Part shown: positions 26,771 to 36,061 of the stretch, piece after piece
Numbering within the stretch: position 1 is the stretch's first letter
Layout of the letters: each line of letters starts with the position of its first letter
NCBI RefSeq assembly: GCF_900113255.1
Contig: NZ_FOOR01000006.1
Span: 124,001-188,000, forward strand
From: Novosphingobium sp. CF614
GTDB lineage: Bacteria > Pseudomonadota > Alphaproteobacteria > Sphingomonadales > Sphingomonadaceae
DNA: 64,000 nucleotides
Reading direction: 5' to 3'
Position numbers and translations under genes: made by a program
The notes under the pieces: generated by a model
The model's database searches: none
Seen by the model: the letters and a program-made list of their open reading frames with translations, nothing else
What the model was told of the DNA's origin: nothing

Positions 26771-27157
26771 TCACGCCGGTGTGTGGCACACCGCTTCGAC
26801 ATTGATGCCATCGGGATCGAAGACGAAAGCGCCGTAGTAATTCGGATGATAATGCGGCCTCAGCCCAGGACCGCCGTTGTCGCGTCCGCCGGCCTGCATC
26901 GCCGCGCCGTAGAAGGCATCGACGTCGGCGCGCGTGGCGGCGGCGAAGGCGATGTGGATGCCGGAGCCGCGCGGCCCGTCGTTGCCCAGCCAGAAGAACG
27001 GCTTGCCGTCCGTGCCGTAGCCGATGCCGGCATAGCCGCCGGTCTGCTCCACCGTAACCTCCATCATCCGCGCCATGCCGAGCGCGGCCAGCGCCGCGTC
27101 GTAGAAGCGCTTCGATGCTTCGAAATCGCTGGCGCCTATGCCGATATGGTCGATCAT
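26771..27157 (-). CDS. VOC family (glyoxalase/bleomycin-resistance) protein
   Basis: This 128-residue single-domain VOC protein begins MIDHIGIGASDFEASKRFYDAAL and ends GAFVFDPDGINVEAVCHT. The metal-ligand positions of the fold appear as H4 in the first strand, the histidine in GIHIAFAAATRADV and the glutamate in NVEAV. VOC proteins include dioxygenases, isomerases and resistance proteins; no substrate can be assigned. It converges on the LysR gene. The 245 bases upstream of it up to the enoyl-CoA hydratase gene show nothing convincing. Confidence 0.88.
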   Translation of the reverse strand: MIDHIGIGASDFEASKRFYDAALAALGMARMMEVTVEQTGGYAGIGYGTDGKPFFWLGNDGPRGSGIHIAFAAATRADVDAFYGAAMQAGGRDNGGPGLRPHYHPNYYGAFVFDPDGINVEAVCHTPA

Positions 27158-27402
27158 CGCCGTTGTCTCCCGTCCGGCCCGTCAAGGCTCGCCGGCCGGT
27201 TTGATAGTCCCGGGGCCATGCCGGACGCAAGCGGCTTGCCAGGCTTCGCGCGGCGGCTTGCGGCCGGCGACATTTTCCGGGCCGGAACGATCCGGGGCTT
27301 GATCCGCGCCATTCCCGCCTGCAAGGATCGGCTCGATCTCATGCCCGGCGAGGCCGAGAAGGCCGTTTTGCCAGCAAGGAAGAATTATCCAGGGGAGTTT
27401 CA

Positions 27403-28185
27403 ATGACCTATAAGCATATCCTCTATGGTGTCGAGGATGGTGTCGCGCGCATCGCGCTCAACGACCCGAAGACCATGAACGGCGTGACCGAGGACATGGG
27501 GCACGAGATGGTCGACGCCTTCGACCGTGCCGGCAGGGAGGCGCGGGCGGTCGTGCTGACGGGCGAGGGCAGGGGGTTCTGCTCGGGCGCGAACTTGTCC
27601 GCCGCGCAAGACATGCTGGCCGATCCCTTGCGGGACTTCGGCGGCCAGCTCGATCGTGCGTTCAACCCGGTCATCATGGCGATCAAGCGCATGGCGCAGC
27701 CGGTAATCACCGCGATCCGCGGCCCGGCCGCCGGTTACGGCGCCGGCCTGGCGGCGGCGGGCGACGTGGTGATGATGTCGGAGAACGCCTATTTCTTCTG
27801 CGCCTTCTGCCATGTCGGCCTGGTGCCGGACGGCGGCGCCACTTACCTGCTGAGCCAGGCGGTGGGGCGCGTGCGGGCGATGCAGATGATGCTGCTGGGC
27901 GAAAAGATCGACGCCAGGACCGCGCTCGACTGGGGCCTTGTCACCAAGGTCGTGCCTGACGAGGAACTGGACGAGGCGGCGATGAACCTGGCGAAAGGCC
28001 TGGCCCAAGGGCCGCGTTCGCTCGGACTGATAAAGCGCATGGCCTGGGACGCGCTCGATTCCAGCCTCGAGACCGCGCTCCAGGCCGAGCGCAGGGGCCA
28101 GTGCGAGGCGGGCCGTACCGAGGATTTCCTGGAGGGCGTCAAGTCCTTCGTCGAGAAGCGCAAACCCTTGTTCAAGGGTATCTGA
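27403..28185 (+). CDS. Enoyl-CoA hydratase/isomerase family protein (PaaG-like)
   Basis: This 260-residue crotonase-fold protein has the oxyanion-hole segments GRGFCSGANLSAAQD and RGPAAGYGAGLAAAGDVVMM. The active-site glutamate positions of true hydratases are not both present: the second is the aspartate of HVGLVPDGGATY. That pattern is common in isomerase-type members such as PaaG. It probably isomerises or hydrates a CoA thioester in fatty-acid or aromatic degradation. No pathway neighbours are adjacent, so the substrate is open. A ribosome site AGGGGAG lies about eight bases upstream of the ATG. Confidence 0.88.
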   Translation: MTYKHILYGVEDGVARIALNDPKTMNGVTEDMGHEMVDAFDRAGREARAVVLTGEGRGFCSGANLSAAQDMLADPLRDFGGQLDRAFNPVIMAIKRMAQPVITAIRGPAAGYGAGLAAAGDVVMMSENAYFFCAFCHVGLVPDGGATYLLSQAVGRVRAMQMMLLGEKIDARTALDWGLVTKVVPDEELDEAAMNLAKGLAQGPRSLGLIKRMAWDALDSSLETALQAERRGQCEAGRTEDFLEGVKSFVEKRKPLFKGI

Positions 28186-28243
28186 AAGCCGCTCGTCCGC
28201 GCGTCATCCGGCCCTTGTCACGCAGAGATGTCATTGAGGGATG

Positions 28244-29662
28244 TCATGCAGAGAGCATCCCGGCCTGTGCCAGCTGGCGTATGGCGGTATCGACGTCGGT
28301 CTGGCTCCCCATGCCCGCCGCGTCCCATTCCGCCGCCAGCGCCGCGCGGTCCCGGCTTCCGTCGAGCAGCGAGAGGAACCAGCGCGGCCCCTCCTCGGTG
28401 ATGGCGATGAGCCGATGGTCGAGCGAGAACAGACGGGTTTCGCCCCGATCGATCATCGCGCGCACCAATGCGTTGGCGCAAGGCCGCTCGCCGGGCTGGA
28501 TGGCGCCCGGGAATGGCAGCGAATGCAGCTCCAGGATGCCCCGGTTGGCAAGATGCAGGAGGGCCTGGCAATAGTCGTGGGATTCGGCGGCCCATGACAG
28601 CGACAGGCGGGCCGGCGCGCATCGGATGACTTTTTCGAGAAAGCCGGCGAGGACTTCGTCGCCGACCTCGAACTTGCCCTCGCCGACTTCGAACAGCGTC
28701 CTGCCGGTCCGGCGCAGGCCCATCGGCGCACCGGCAAGCAGGGAACCCAGCATCGCCGGATCGGCCACGCGGTCCGGATGCCGGCCGGGGCGGATGAACA
28801 GCGACTGGTGGAAGAAGCAGGTGTCGCGATAGTCGGCAAGCTGCGCCAGCCGGACCACCGCCGCATCGTCGAGCGGTTCGCCGGGCAGCCCGTGGAACAG
28901 GCCACCGGGCTGCGAGTCGGTCAGATAAGCCAGGTCGTGCCGCCCGGCCTCCGCCACGATTTCATGGAGCGCCTTGGGATCGTAGACATCGCCCAGTTCG
29001 TCATGGAACAACGAATCCCGGTTCTTTTCGACCATGAGCTGCGCGGTCTTGCGCAGCGCGGCCTGGGGCAGGCCATCGTCCTCCCGCGGCTTGGCGAAGT
29101 CCTCCAGGATGACCAGCGCGTGGCGCAGGCGGTCCGCGCTGTCCGCCACGCCGCGCAGTTCGTAGAGCAGCATCTCGCGCACTGCCTTGCGCAGATGGCA
29201 GCCGGGCAGGGCGTTGTAGCTGATATAGGCGATGCCTTCCGGCGCGAGCACGCGGTCGATCAGCCGCAGCGTCGCTTCCTGCACGGGCGGCGAAACCCAG
29301 GCGTAGAGGCCGTGGACGATTACATAGTCGAATTCGTCCTCCAGGCTGCCCGCGGCTTCGACCACGTCGGCCACTTCGATGCGGGCATTGGCGAGCCCGG
29401 CCACGTCCGCGAGCGCCTGGCCCCGGGCAACCGCGCTGGACGCGAGGTCGATGTTGACGAACCGGGCGTCGGGTAGGGCGGCGGCCATGGCCAGCACGTT
29501 GAAACCGTCACCGCCGGCGACCTCCAGAACGCGGGCCTTGCGCGGATCGGCAGCGGCAAGACCGTGGAGCCGGGCCATTGCCGCAAGGTGATCGGGATGG
29601 GTGGTACGATACAGTCCCGAAGGATACTGGACATCATCGTAAGCGGTTCGAGGCTGTTTCAA
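28244..29662 (-). CDS. SAM-dependent methyltransferase with C-terminal regulatory domain
   Basis: This 472-residue protein begins with YDDVQYPSGLYRTTHPDHLA, a leader typical of class I methyltransferases that carry a methyltransferase-regulatory domain. SAM-binding motif I is VLEVAGGDGFNVLAMA near residue 44, with motif II aspartate in FVNIDLASS. The regulatory domain spans about residues 220-300 and a C-terminal extension of about 150 residues follows. Substrate is unknown. It is divergent from the FHA gene, 71 bases apart, so a shared control region is possible. Confidence 0.85.
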   Translation of the reverse strand: MKQPRTAYDDVQYPSGLYRTTHPDHLAAMARLHGLAAADPRKARVLEVAGGDGFNVLAMAAALPDARFVNIDLASSAVARGQALADVAGLANARIEVADVVEAAGSLEDEFDYVIVHGLYAWVSPPVQEATLRLIDRVLAPEGIAYISYNALPGCHLRKAVREMLLYELRGVADSADRLRHALVILEDFAKPREDDGLPQAALRKTAQLMVEKNRDSLFHDELGDVYDPKALHEIVAEAGRHDLAYLTDSQPGGLFHGLPGEPLDDAAVVRLAQLADYRDTCFFHQSLFIRPGRHPDRVADPAMLGSLLAGAPMGLRRTGRTLFEVGEGKFEVGDEVLAGFLEKVIRCAPARLSLSWAAESHDYCQALLHLANRGILELHSLPFPGAIQPGERPCANALVRAMIDRGETRLFSLDHRLIAITEEGPRWFLSLLDGSRDRAALAAEWDAAGMGSQTDVDTAIRQLAQAGMLSA

Positions 29663-29733
29663 GTTTTCCTCCCCCAGTATTGCGAATTATCGCCGCACGT
29701 CTACAAACGGCGCAAACAATTTGCGGAGTTGAG

Positions 29734-30687
29734 ATGCCCCTTATTCTCGCGGTACGCAACAGTCAGGGGCTACCGGGCGGATCGCCGGGCGCGGGAATCG
29801 CGCCGCTCCGGATCGAGCGCGGCGAAGTGGTGATCGGGCGCGGCGCAGGCGCGGACCTGCTGCTGTCGAGCCCGGCGGTATCGCGGCGCCATTGCACCAT
29901 CAGCGGGGAAGGCGCGGCCTGGCGGCTGGTGGACAGCAGCACCGGCGGCACGTTCGTCAACGGCCAGCGCCTGTCGGCTCCCTATTTTCTGCGCAACGGC
30001 GACGTGGTCAGGGTGGGCGATACCGAGATCGCGGCCATGCTGGATTCGTCGGCGAGTGCAGCGCCGGCGGTGCAGCCCGCCGCCCGTGACGGCTGGGGCA
30101 GGCCCGCCGGACAAGCGGGCGCAACCCAGCTTGCGGGAACGCAAGCGCCCTCCGGCTGGGGAGCGCCACCGGCGGCGGGCGGGCCGGATCTGGTGGGCGT
30201 GTTGTTGCAGGCCGCCGGTCTTTCGCGCGGACAAGTCGGCGCGGCAGATCAGCAGGTGCTGGCGGTGGCGGGCGCGGCCCTGCGCGCCAGCCTTGCCGGG
30301 CTGGTCCGCCTCGCGCAGGACCGGCGCAAGGCGCGCGAGGATCTGGCGATCGCCGGGAATGGCACGGAGGTGGCAGGGCTGGCTTCGGCGGGCTCGGTCG
30401 AGGAACTGCTGCTGCGCCTGCTGGCCGCGCAGCCCGGAGAGGCGGCTGCGCAAGTCGACGCGTTGTGCCGTGATCTGGATGCGCACCAGCGCGCGATGCT
30501 GGGCGCGATGCAGGAAAGCTTTCACCGCGCGCTCGACCAGTTCTCGCCCAAGGCGATCAAGCACAACGCGCGCGGCGATGCCGAGGCATGGAAAGCCTAC
30601 GAACGCGCGTTCGATGCCAAGGACGGCTTCGTGGAAACCTTCGCCCAGGCGCTGGCCAGACGGTACGCCGAAGCCGTCAATAGCTAG
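29734..30687 (+). CDS. FHA-domain protein (TagH/ImpI-like)
   Basis: This 317-residue protein has an N-terminal FHA domain (about residues 1-105) with the phosphothreonine-binding elements GRGAGADLLL, SPAVSRRHC and TFVNGQRL. A Gly/Ala/Pro linker follows. The C-terminal domain, from LVGVLLQAAGL to FVETFAQALARRYAEA, resembles the C-terminal region of type VI secretion FHA proteins such as TagH. I chose the ATG at 29734, where the FHA fold begins. It ends 11 bases inside the convergent kinase gene. No other type VI component is in the window, so secretion is not implied. Confidence 0.85.
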   Translation: MPLILAVRNSQGLPGGSPGAGIAPLRIERGEVVIGRGAGADLLLSSPAVSRRHCTISGEGAAWRLVDSSTGGTFVNGQRLSAPYFLRNGDVVRVGDTEIAAMLDSSASAAPAVQPAARDGWGRPAGQAGATQLAGTQAPSGWGAPPAAGGPDLVGVLLQAAGLSRGQVGAADQQVLAVAGAALRASLAGLVRLAQDRRKAREDLAIAGNGTEVAGLASAGSVEELLLRLLAAQPGEAAAQVDALCRDLDAHQRAMLGAMQESFHRALDQFSPKAIKHNARGDAEAWKAYERAFDAKDGFVETFAQALARRYAEAVNS

Positions 30688-32830
30688 CGGCGGGCGGCGC
30701 CGAAGGGGCGGCGGCGGTTCCGGCACCGGTTCCGGTGTTCGGCTGATTGTCGATGAACTTGTACCACACGATCTGGACTTTCCAGTCGTTCGCCTTCGCG
30801 CGCTGCTCGAACGCGGCCTTGCCGGCCGGCGTGGCGAGGTCGCTGAGGGCATCGGGGGTGAAGCTCCCCTTGCCGGTAATCAGCACGATACCCGCCCATC
30901 CCGGCTTGGCATTGGTTTCGATGTCCAGCCGATAGTTTTCGATCCCGGGCAGCTTCTGGATCGACGCGCCGTTGACGTTTTGGGGCAGCACGCTGCGGTC
31001 GGCAACGAACTGCGTGATTACGTTCGACTTCTCGATCGAATAGAGCGCATAATCGCCGGTGATGCCGTCGAGCGCCAGGTCGGTGACGACATGCGTGCCG
31101 ATCTGGCCCGCGTATTCGCCCTGTTCGACCAGATCGAGCTCGTATTCCGGCTGCTTTCGCGTCATCCGCTCGGCGGAGGAATCACGAAACTTGCCCAGTT
31201 CGTCCAGGATCGGGCAGTAGCTCTGGTCGATCCGGGCGATGCCGCCGAAATCGGTCCCCGGTTCGGCGCCGGCTTTGCGCGCCGCCTGGAGGATACCGTT
31301 CTCGGCCTCCAGCGGCGCGCCGGCAACGCCGCTGGCGATCACCGAGTACCCGCTTCCGTCGCGCGCGGTGCGCACGGTCATCCAGGAGCAGGGAATGGAA
31401 GGCAGCGCGGCCTGGACCGCGCCGTCGACGTGTTCGAGCGAGGCCCCGGGGGCAGCGGAGGCGGTTTGCGCCGTGTCCGTGTCACCGATCACGACCTCGC
31501 CGCCGCTCAAGGTCAGATAGCCGATACTTGCCAGCAGCACGGTTCCCAGCAGGGCGCCGCCGCCGACCAGGTAAGGCCTGGGCGGCAGCTTCATCCCACG
31601 GCCCGCCTGCCCGGTCGCGGCGGGTCGCTTCGGTGTCTTCGCCTTGGGCGGCCTGGGGCCCTTGCCCGCTTTCGCCTGGTCGAGCGCCGCGATGACCTCA
31701 TCCATCGAGCGCAGGCGCTGTTGCGGATCGGCGGCCAGCATGCTGTCGATCACCGGGCGCAGCCGAGCGGGCACCGCGCTGGTGTCGACACCGCTGCGGC
31801 GCTTCATGATGGCTTCGGCGGGAAGTCCGCCCAGGTCCGGCTTGCGGCCCTGCGCCATCGCCAGGATGACGAGCGCCAGCGAATAGATGTCCGACCAGGG
31901 CCCGACCTGCTTGTCGAAATCGCCGAGCTGTTCGGGCGCGACGTAGCTGGGCTTGCCGGCGAAGCCATCGCCGATGATGGTTTTGGAACCGGGATCGGTT
32001 TCCTTGACGATGCCGAAGTCGATGATCTTGGGCCGATCCAGCCGGTCGCCATCGAGAATGACGTTGTCGGGCGAGATATCGCGATGGACGACGCCCAGTT
32101 CGTGCGCTTCCTTGAGGCCTTCGGCAAGGCGGCGGGCAAGCTCGAACAGTTCGTCCTCGCTCAGTGTCGACTTGCCGAGCACGTCCGACAAGTTGCGCCC
32201 GTCGATGAAGCCGGTGGCGATGTAGTAGCAGCCAAGCTGCGGCTCCAGCGCGAAACCGCGATAGCGCACCACCGCCGGGTGCGAGAGGTTGGTGAGGGCC
32301 TGGGCCTCCTTCTGGAACATCGCCATCACATTGGGATCGGCGGCCAGTTCGGGCAGGATGACCTTGATCGCCACCCGCTCTCCACTGGCGATGTTCACGG
32401 CTTCGAACACTTCGCCCATGCCGCCGCGCGCAAGGAAGCGCCTGACTTCGAACATGTGGTTGAGCACGGCGCCCACGTCGATCGGCGAAGTGTTGCCCCG
32501 GCGGGAGGACGCAGCGGGCGGGGCCGTCATCGGCGGCGTATACTCGGGCGGCGGCGCGCGGGACACGGCTCCCGGTGCGGCGAACACGGTGCCTTCCTCG
32601 CCCGCGTCTTCGGCGGGCGGCGGTGCGGCGGGCGGGAGCACCGAAGAGGGAGAAGCGGCGAACACGGTGCCTTCTTCCTCGGCCCCTTCAGCGGTGGAAG
32701 GAACGGGGGCGGAAGGAATGGGCGGCCCCGGCGCGCCAGGTGCGTCTGCGTCCGCCGGCTTGCGCCCGAACTGCGAGGGCTGGAAGACGGTCTCGTCCTT
32801 TTCGTCCTTCTCGTCGTGCTCCTCGTTCAC
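30677..32830 (-). CDS. Transmembrane Ser/Thr protein kinase with periplasmic sensor-like domain
   Basis: This 717-residue kinase starts at a GTG at 32830, five bases after the PP2C stop codon. The N-terminal tail (1-120) is Pro/Glu-rich and has three TVF motifs: ETVFQPS (T14), GTVFAAS (T55) and GTVFAAP (T81). The Hanks kinase domain follows, with LARGGMGEVFEA, lysine K156 in VAIKVI, HRDISPDN (D251, with serine in place of the usual lysine) and DFGIVKE (D271). After a basic linker there is one membrane helix (YLVGGGALLGTVLLASIGYLTL) and about 270 residues outside the membrane with no fold I recognise. It resembles PpkA-type kinases. Confidence 0.92.
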   Translation of the reverse strand: MNEEHDEKDEKDETVFQPSQFGRKPADADAPGAPGPPIPSAPVPSTAEGAEEEGTVFAASPSSVLPPAAPPPAEDAGEEGTVFAAPGAVSRAPPPEYTPPMTAPPAASSRRGNTSPIDVGAVLNHMFEVRRFLARGGMGEVFEAVNIASGERVAIKVILPELAADPNVMAMFQKEAQALTNLSHPAVVRYRGFALEPQLGCYYIATGFIDGRNLSDVLGKSTLSEDELFELARRLAEGLKEAHELGVVHRDISPDNVILDGDRLDRPKIIDFGIVKETDPGSKTIIGDGFAGKPSYVAPEQLGDFDKQVGPWSDIYSLALVILAMAQGRKPDLGGLPAEAIMKRRSGVDTSAVPARLRPVIDSMLAADPQQRLRSMDEVIAALDQAKAGKGPRPPKAKTPKRPAATGQAGRGMKLPPRPYLVGGGALLGTVLLASIGYLTLSGGEVVIGDTDTAQTASAAPGASLEHVDGAVQAALPSIPCSWMTVRTARDGSGYSVIASGVAGAPLEAENGILQAARKAGAEPGTDFGGIARIDQSYCPILDELGKFRDSSAERMTRKQPEYELDLVEQGEYAGQIGTHVVTDLALDGITGDYALYSIEKSNVITQFVADRSVLPQNVNGASIQKLPGIENYRLDIETNAKPGWAGIVLITGKGSFTPDALSDLATPAGKAAFEQRAKANDWKVQIVWYKFIDNQPNTGTGAGTAAAPSAPPAASY

Positions 32831-32832
32831 CC

Positions 32833-33591
32833 TCAGGCCTCCGGTCCGGCGGCGCCGTAGTGGACCAGCGTGACCTCGCAAGTGGAGACTCCGATCAGCG
32901 TGATATTGTCCGGCGCGCCGAGTTCGTGGCAGCGTTCCACCATGATCCGCGCGGCGCGTTCGAAAGGTTGGCTGGCCAGCGTCGCTTCCATCTCCTGCTC
33001 ACCGATCACGCCATAGAGCCCGTCGCTGCACAGCAGCAAGAGATCCTCATCCTGCAGCGTATCGGTGATGCTGTCCATCACCAGCGGCCTGGCGACCCCG
33101 ACGGCGCGGGTGAGGACATTGCGCAAGGGATGGGTGGCGGCCGCCGTTTCGTCGATCACGCCATGGTCGATCAGTTCCTGGACCTGGCTGTGATCGCGCG
33201 TGAGGCGATAGAGCCGGTTGCCGCGCAGCAGGTAGGCTCGGCTGTCTCCCACCCAGGCGACGGCGAAGGCGCGCTCGCGGATTATCAGCACCACCGCGGT
33301 CGATCCCATCTGCTTGCCGGCCTGCTCGGCTTCGGCAAGGATGCGTTCGTTGGCCATTTCCAGCGCCGCGCGGGTCCTTTCGACCATCGCCGCGACACTG
33401 GGATCATAGCCGATGCCGGCGACCGCCTCCACGACTTGCGTGGAGGCCCAGTCCCCGCGCTCCAGCCCGCCCATGCCGTCCGCGACGATCCAGGTGCCGA
33501 GTTCGTCGGAAGCAAAGTAGCGGTCTTCGTTCAGCTTGCGCACGGCCCCGACATCGGTGACCGCCTGCCATTCCGCCCGTATCGGTATCAC
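32833..33591 (-). CDS. PP2C-type Ser/Thr protein phosphatase
   Basis: This 252-residue phosphatase has the PP2C metal-binding motifs in order: KLNEDRYFASDELG, IVADGMGGLERGDWAS, AWVGDSRAYLLRG and LLLCSDGLYGVIGEQEM. It is upstream of the kinase gene with almost no gap, so both come from one message. It is the expected antagonist of the kinase, removing phosphate from threonines that the FHA protein would read. In type VI systems the equivalent is PppA. The 207 bases between it and the divergent peptidase gene contain no gene I can support. Confidence 0.93.
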   Translation of the reverse strand: MIPIRAEWQAVTDVGAVRKLNEDRYFASDELGTWIVADGMGGLERGDWASTQVVEAVAGIGYDPSVAAMVERTRAALEMANERILAEAEQAGKQMGSTAVVLIIRERAFAVAWVGDSRAYLLRGNRLYRLTRDHSQVQELIDHGVIDETAAATHPLRNVLTRAVGVARPLVMDSITDTLQDEDLLLLCSDGLYGVIGEQEMEATLASQPFERAARIMVERCHELGAPDNITLIGVSTCEVTLVHYGAAGPEA

Positions 33592-33798
33592 CGGTCCAGC
33601 TCCCCGACTGCGTAGGCCGTAAACTTGCCAACGGCGTGGCTGAGGCGCGCTTTGACGTGTTCGTCGCCTAGCGCCTCATAGACCGCCAATTCCAATTTCG
33701 GCAACAGCGTCTATTCGTTAGGAACAGGCCGTCATTACGCATTCGCTTGTTTCGCGCCGGCGGGGCAGAGGGGCGGCGCGGCTGCGGGGAACGGGTGC

Positions 33799-35142
33799 AT
33801 GGGCGATCATTTCGTGAATTCCTACGATCCGCGCGCCTGGGCCGGGCAGTGGTCGCCCGAACGGGCCATGGAGGCGCATGGTGTCCGGCGCTCCGTGCGG
33901 CAGCGCCAGCTGCTGAGCCTGGGGTTGGGCGCGGGGGTGATCCTGGCGGGCGCGCTCACCGCCTGGCTGGCGCGGCCAGGCGAGCAAGGCGCCGCGATCA
34001 TCGCGCAGGGCGGCACTCCCGCGATCGAACCCGGCGTCCGGGAGATCCGCCGCACGATCCAGCTTTCCGGTTCCGGCGAACTGCGCGGCGCCCTGCAAAG
34101 CTTCGGGCTTTCCGCGGAGATGGCAGCGAAAGTTGCCGCCGCCGCCGCCCCGGCGCTGAGCGCGGAAGGCAACATTCACGCCGCGCTGGTCATGCACGGC
34201 AAGGGCGGCGTGCTCCGCTTCGTCCGCCTCGAGGCCTCGAACAGCGACAGCTCGGGCGTGGTCGTCCGCCTGGCGGATGGCGGCGGCTTGACCAGCAACC
34301 GCGTGGCGCCGCAGATCGAGGAGCGGATCATGGTCAGCCACGGCATCATGGACGGCGACAGCTTTTACACTTCGGCGGTGGCCGTCGGCGTGCCCAACAG
34401 CCTGATTTCTCCTTTCGCCAAGGCGCTGTCGTTCGACTTCGATTTCCAGCGCGAAGTGGCCGCGGGCGATGCGTTCGAACTCGCCTATTCGCAGAAGGTC
34501 AATGCCCAGGGCGAAGCGCAGGGCGCGCCTACGCTGCTCTACGCCTCGCTGACGACGCAGACCAAGTCCGCCGCGGTCTACCGCTTCCAGCAACCCGGCG
34601 GGCCCGAGGAGTGGTACGATGCGAGCGGGCGCACGGTGGCACGCTCGTTCATGCGCACGCCCGTCGACGGTGCGCACATCACCTCGAAGTTCGGGATGCG
34701 CTTCCACCCGGTGCTGCACTATACCCGAATGCACAAGGGCGTGGACTTCGCCGCGCCGATCGGCACCCCGATTTATGCGGCCGCTCCCGGCATCGTCAGC
34801 ACCGCTTCGCCCAATTCGTGCGGCGGCAACTGGGTTATCATCGATCACGACAAGGGGATGCAGACCCGCTATTTCCATCTCAGCCGCTATGCCGAGGGCC
34901 TGCATGCCAGCCAGCACGTCAATCAGGGCGAGACCATCGGCTATGTCGGCGTCACCGGCACCTGCACCACGGGACCGCACCTGCACTACGAGGTGCACAT
35001 GAACGGCGGGGCGATCGATCCCCTCGGCATTCTCGCCGCCAACGACAGCAGCCAGCGCAAGATCCTGACCGGCTCCCAGCTCGCGCAATTCGGGAAGGTG
35101 CGCGACCGGATCGACGTCAGCCGCGCGCAGGTTTCCCCTTGA
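33799..35142 (+). CDS. M23 family metallopeptidase (MepM-like)
   Basis: This 447-residue protein has an N-terminal cytoplasmic stretch and one membrane anchor (LLSLGLGAGVILAGALTAWLA, about residues 38-58). A region with an OapA/LysM-like turn follows, then a C-terminal LytM domain. The zinc-site motifs are present: FHPVLHYTRMHKGVDFAAP (H and D) and GPHLHYEVHMNG (HxH). These enzymes cut peptide cross-links in peptidoglycan and are needed for wall growth or separation. The gene tail overlaps the convergent CPBP gene by 26 bases. Confidence 0.92.
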   Translation: MGDHFVNSYDPRAWAGQWSPERAMEAHGVRRSVRQRQLLSLGLGAGVILAGALTAWLARPGEQGAAIIAQGGTPAIEPGVREIRRTIQLSGSGELRGALQSFGLSAEMAAKVAAAAAPALSAEGNIHAALVMHGKGGVLRFVRLEASNSDSSGVVVRLADGGGLTSNRVAPQIEERIMVSHGIMDGDSFYTSAVAVGVPNSLISPFAKALSFDFDFQREVAAGDAFELAYSQKVNAQGEAQGAPTLLYASLTTQTKSAAVYRFQQPGGPEEWYDASGRTVARSFMRTPVDGAHITSKFGMRFHPVLHYTRMHKGVDFAAPIGTPIYAAAPGIVSTASPNSCGGNWVIIDHDKGMQTRYFHLSRYAEGLHASQHVNQGETIGYVGVTGTCTTGPHLHYEVHMNGGAIDPLGILAANDSSQRKILTGSQLAQFGKVRDRIDVSRAQVSP

Positions 35143-36061
35143 CCCAAGGGCCAGCGGCGGTCGCGGTGGAGTTCGGCCAGGCCCCCACGGCGGTGAGCAC
35201 GGCGACGAGCGCGATGACGGAGGAAAGGCTCGCGTTGAGCCCCTCGCTGGTCCCACCCCACCAGCCGGAGCCGGCCAGGTCGATGTTGAGCAGCGTTCCG
35301 AACGTGCCCGATCCCGGGTTTGGGTAGAGCCCGAACAGCAGCTCCTCCGCCCAGTTCCACCCGAAGTGCAGGCCCCAGGGGAGCAGGAACGAGCCGGATT
35401 TCCGATAGGCCAGGCCGAACAGCAGCCCGCCCAGCAGCAGCGTCACGAAACTGAGCGGATCGCTGGCGGCGGCAATGAAGTGCAGCGCGGCGAAGAGCAG
35501 CGCCGCCGCGCCCAGCGCCGGCCATGCGCCCCAGCGCCGTTGCAGGTCGGCCTGCAGCCAACCTCGGAAATAATATTCCTCCGCTCCGCTCTGGATCAGC
35601 AGCAGCACGGTTTCGAGCAGCAGCAGGCCCATGCCTTCCTTCGCGGGCATCCCCTCCTGCGCGGTGCCGGCGATCGCGCACAGCGCCGCCGAGACGGCCA
35701 GCGCCAGCACGCCGAGCCCCACCCCGCTTCCCGCCATCAACCCCCGGCGGGTTCCCAGCGGCACCGCGATGCGGCCCATCCGCACCGCCGCGTAGGCCGC
35801 CAGGGCCAGCAGGCCGAAGGTCGCGAGCGTGAACAGCGATTCGATCGCCGCCGCCGGCATCGCCGCGATCGCCGGGATTCGCAGCAGCAGGCCGAAGACA
35901 TACGGCACGCCGAGCAGGACGGCGATGGCGGCGACGGAGGCCAGGACCAGGCTTGCCAGACCCCAGAGCGGAGTGGCCGGCGGAGTGGCCGGCGCACGCG
36001 CCGGTGGGCTTGGCGACGAATGGGAACCAGAACGAGCGGCGGCCAGTTGCGTGTCCTGCAT
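35117..36061 (-). CDS. CPBP family intramembrane glutamic protease
   Basis: This 314-residue membrane protein has about eight hydrophobic segments and the CPBP (Abi/CAAX protease) motifs: the glutamate pair in IQSGAEEYYFRGWLQADL, the histidine in ALHFIAAA, and HFGWNWAEELLFG. Members process prenylated or other membrane proteins, or regulate small peptides; the bacterial substrate is usually unknown. It is convergent with the M23 peptidase gene, and the reading frames overlap by 26 bases. Confidence 0.88.
   Translation of the reverse strand: MQDTQLAAARSGSHSSPSPPARAPATPPATPLWGLASLVLASVAAIAVLLGVPYVFGLLLRIPAIAAMPAAAIESLFTLATFGLLALAAYAAVRMGRIAVPLGTRRGLMAGSGVGLGVLALAVSAALCAIAGTAQEGMPAKEGMGLLLLETVLLLIQSGAEEYYFRGWLQADLQRRWGAWPALGAAALLFAALHFIAAASDPLSFVTLLLGGLLFGLAYRKSGSFLLPWGLHFGWNWAEELLFGLYPNPGSGTFGTLLNIDLAGSGWWGGTSEGLNASLSSVIALVAVLTAVGAWPNSTATAAGPWVKGKPARG

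Noticed and set aside
27218..27406. A 62-codon open frame before the enoyl-CoA hydratase gene
   Set aside because: It has no ribosome site or recognisable family, and the stop overlaps the start of a well-supported gene. Chance cannot be excluded.
30056..32860. A 934-codon plus-strand open frame over the kinase gene
   Set aside because: It is antisense to a kinase with every catalytic motif in place; composition is that of a shadow frame.
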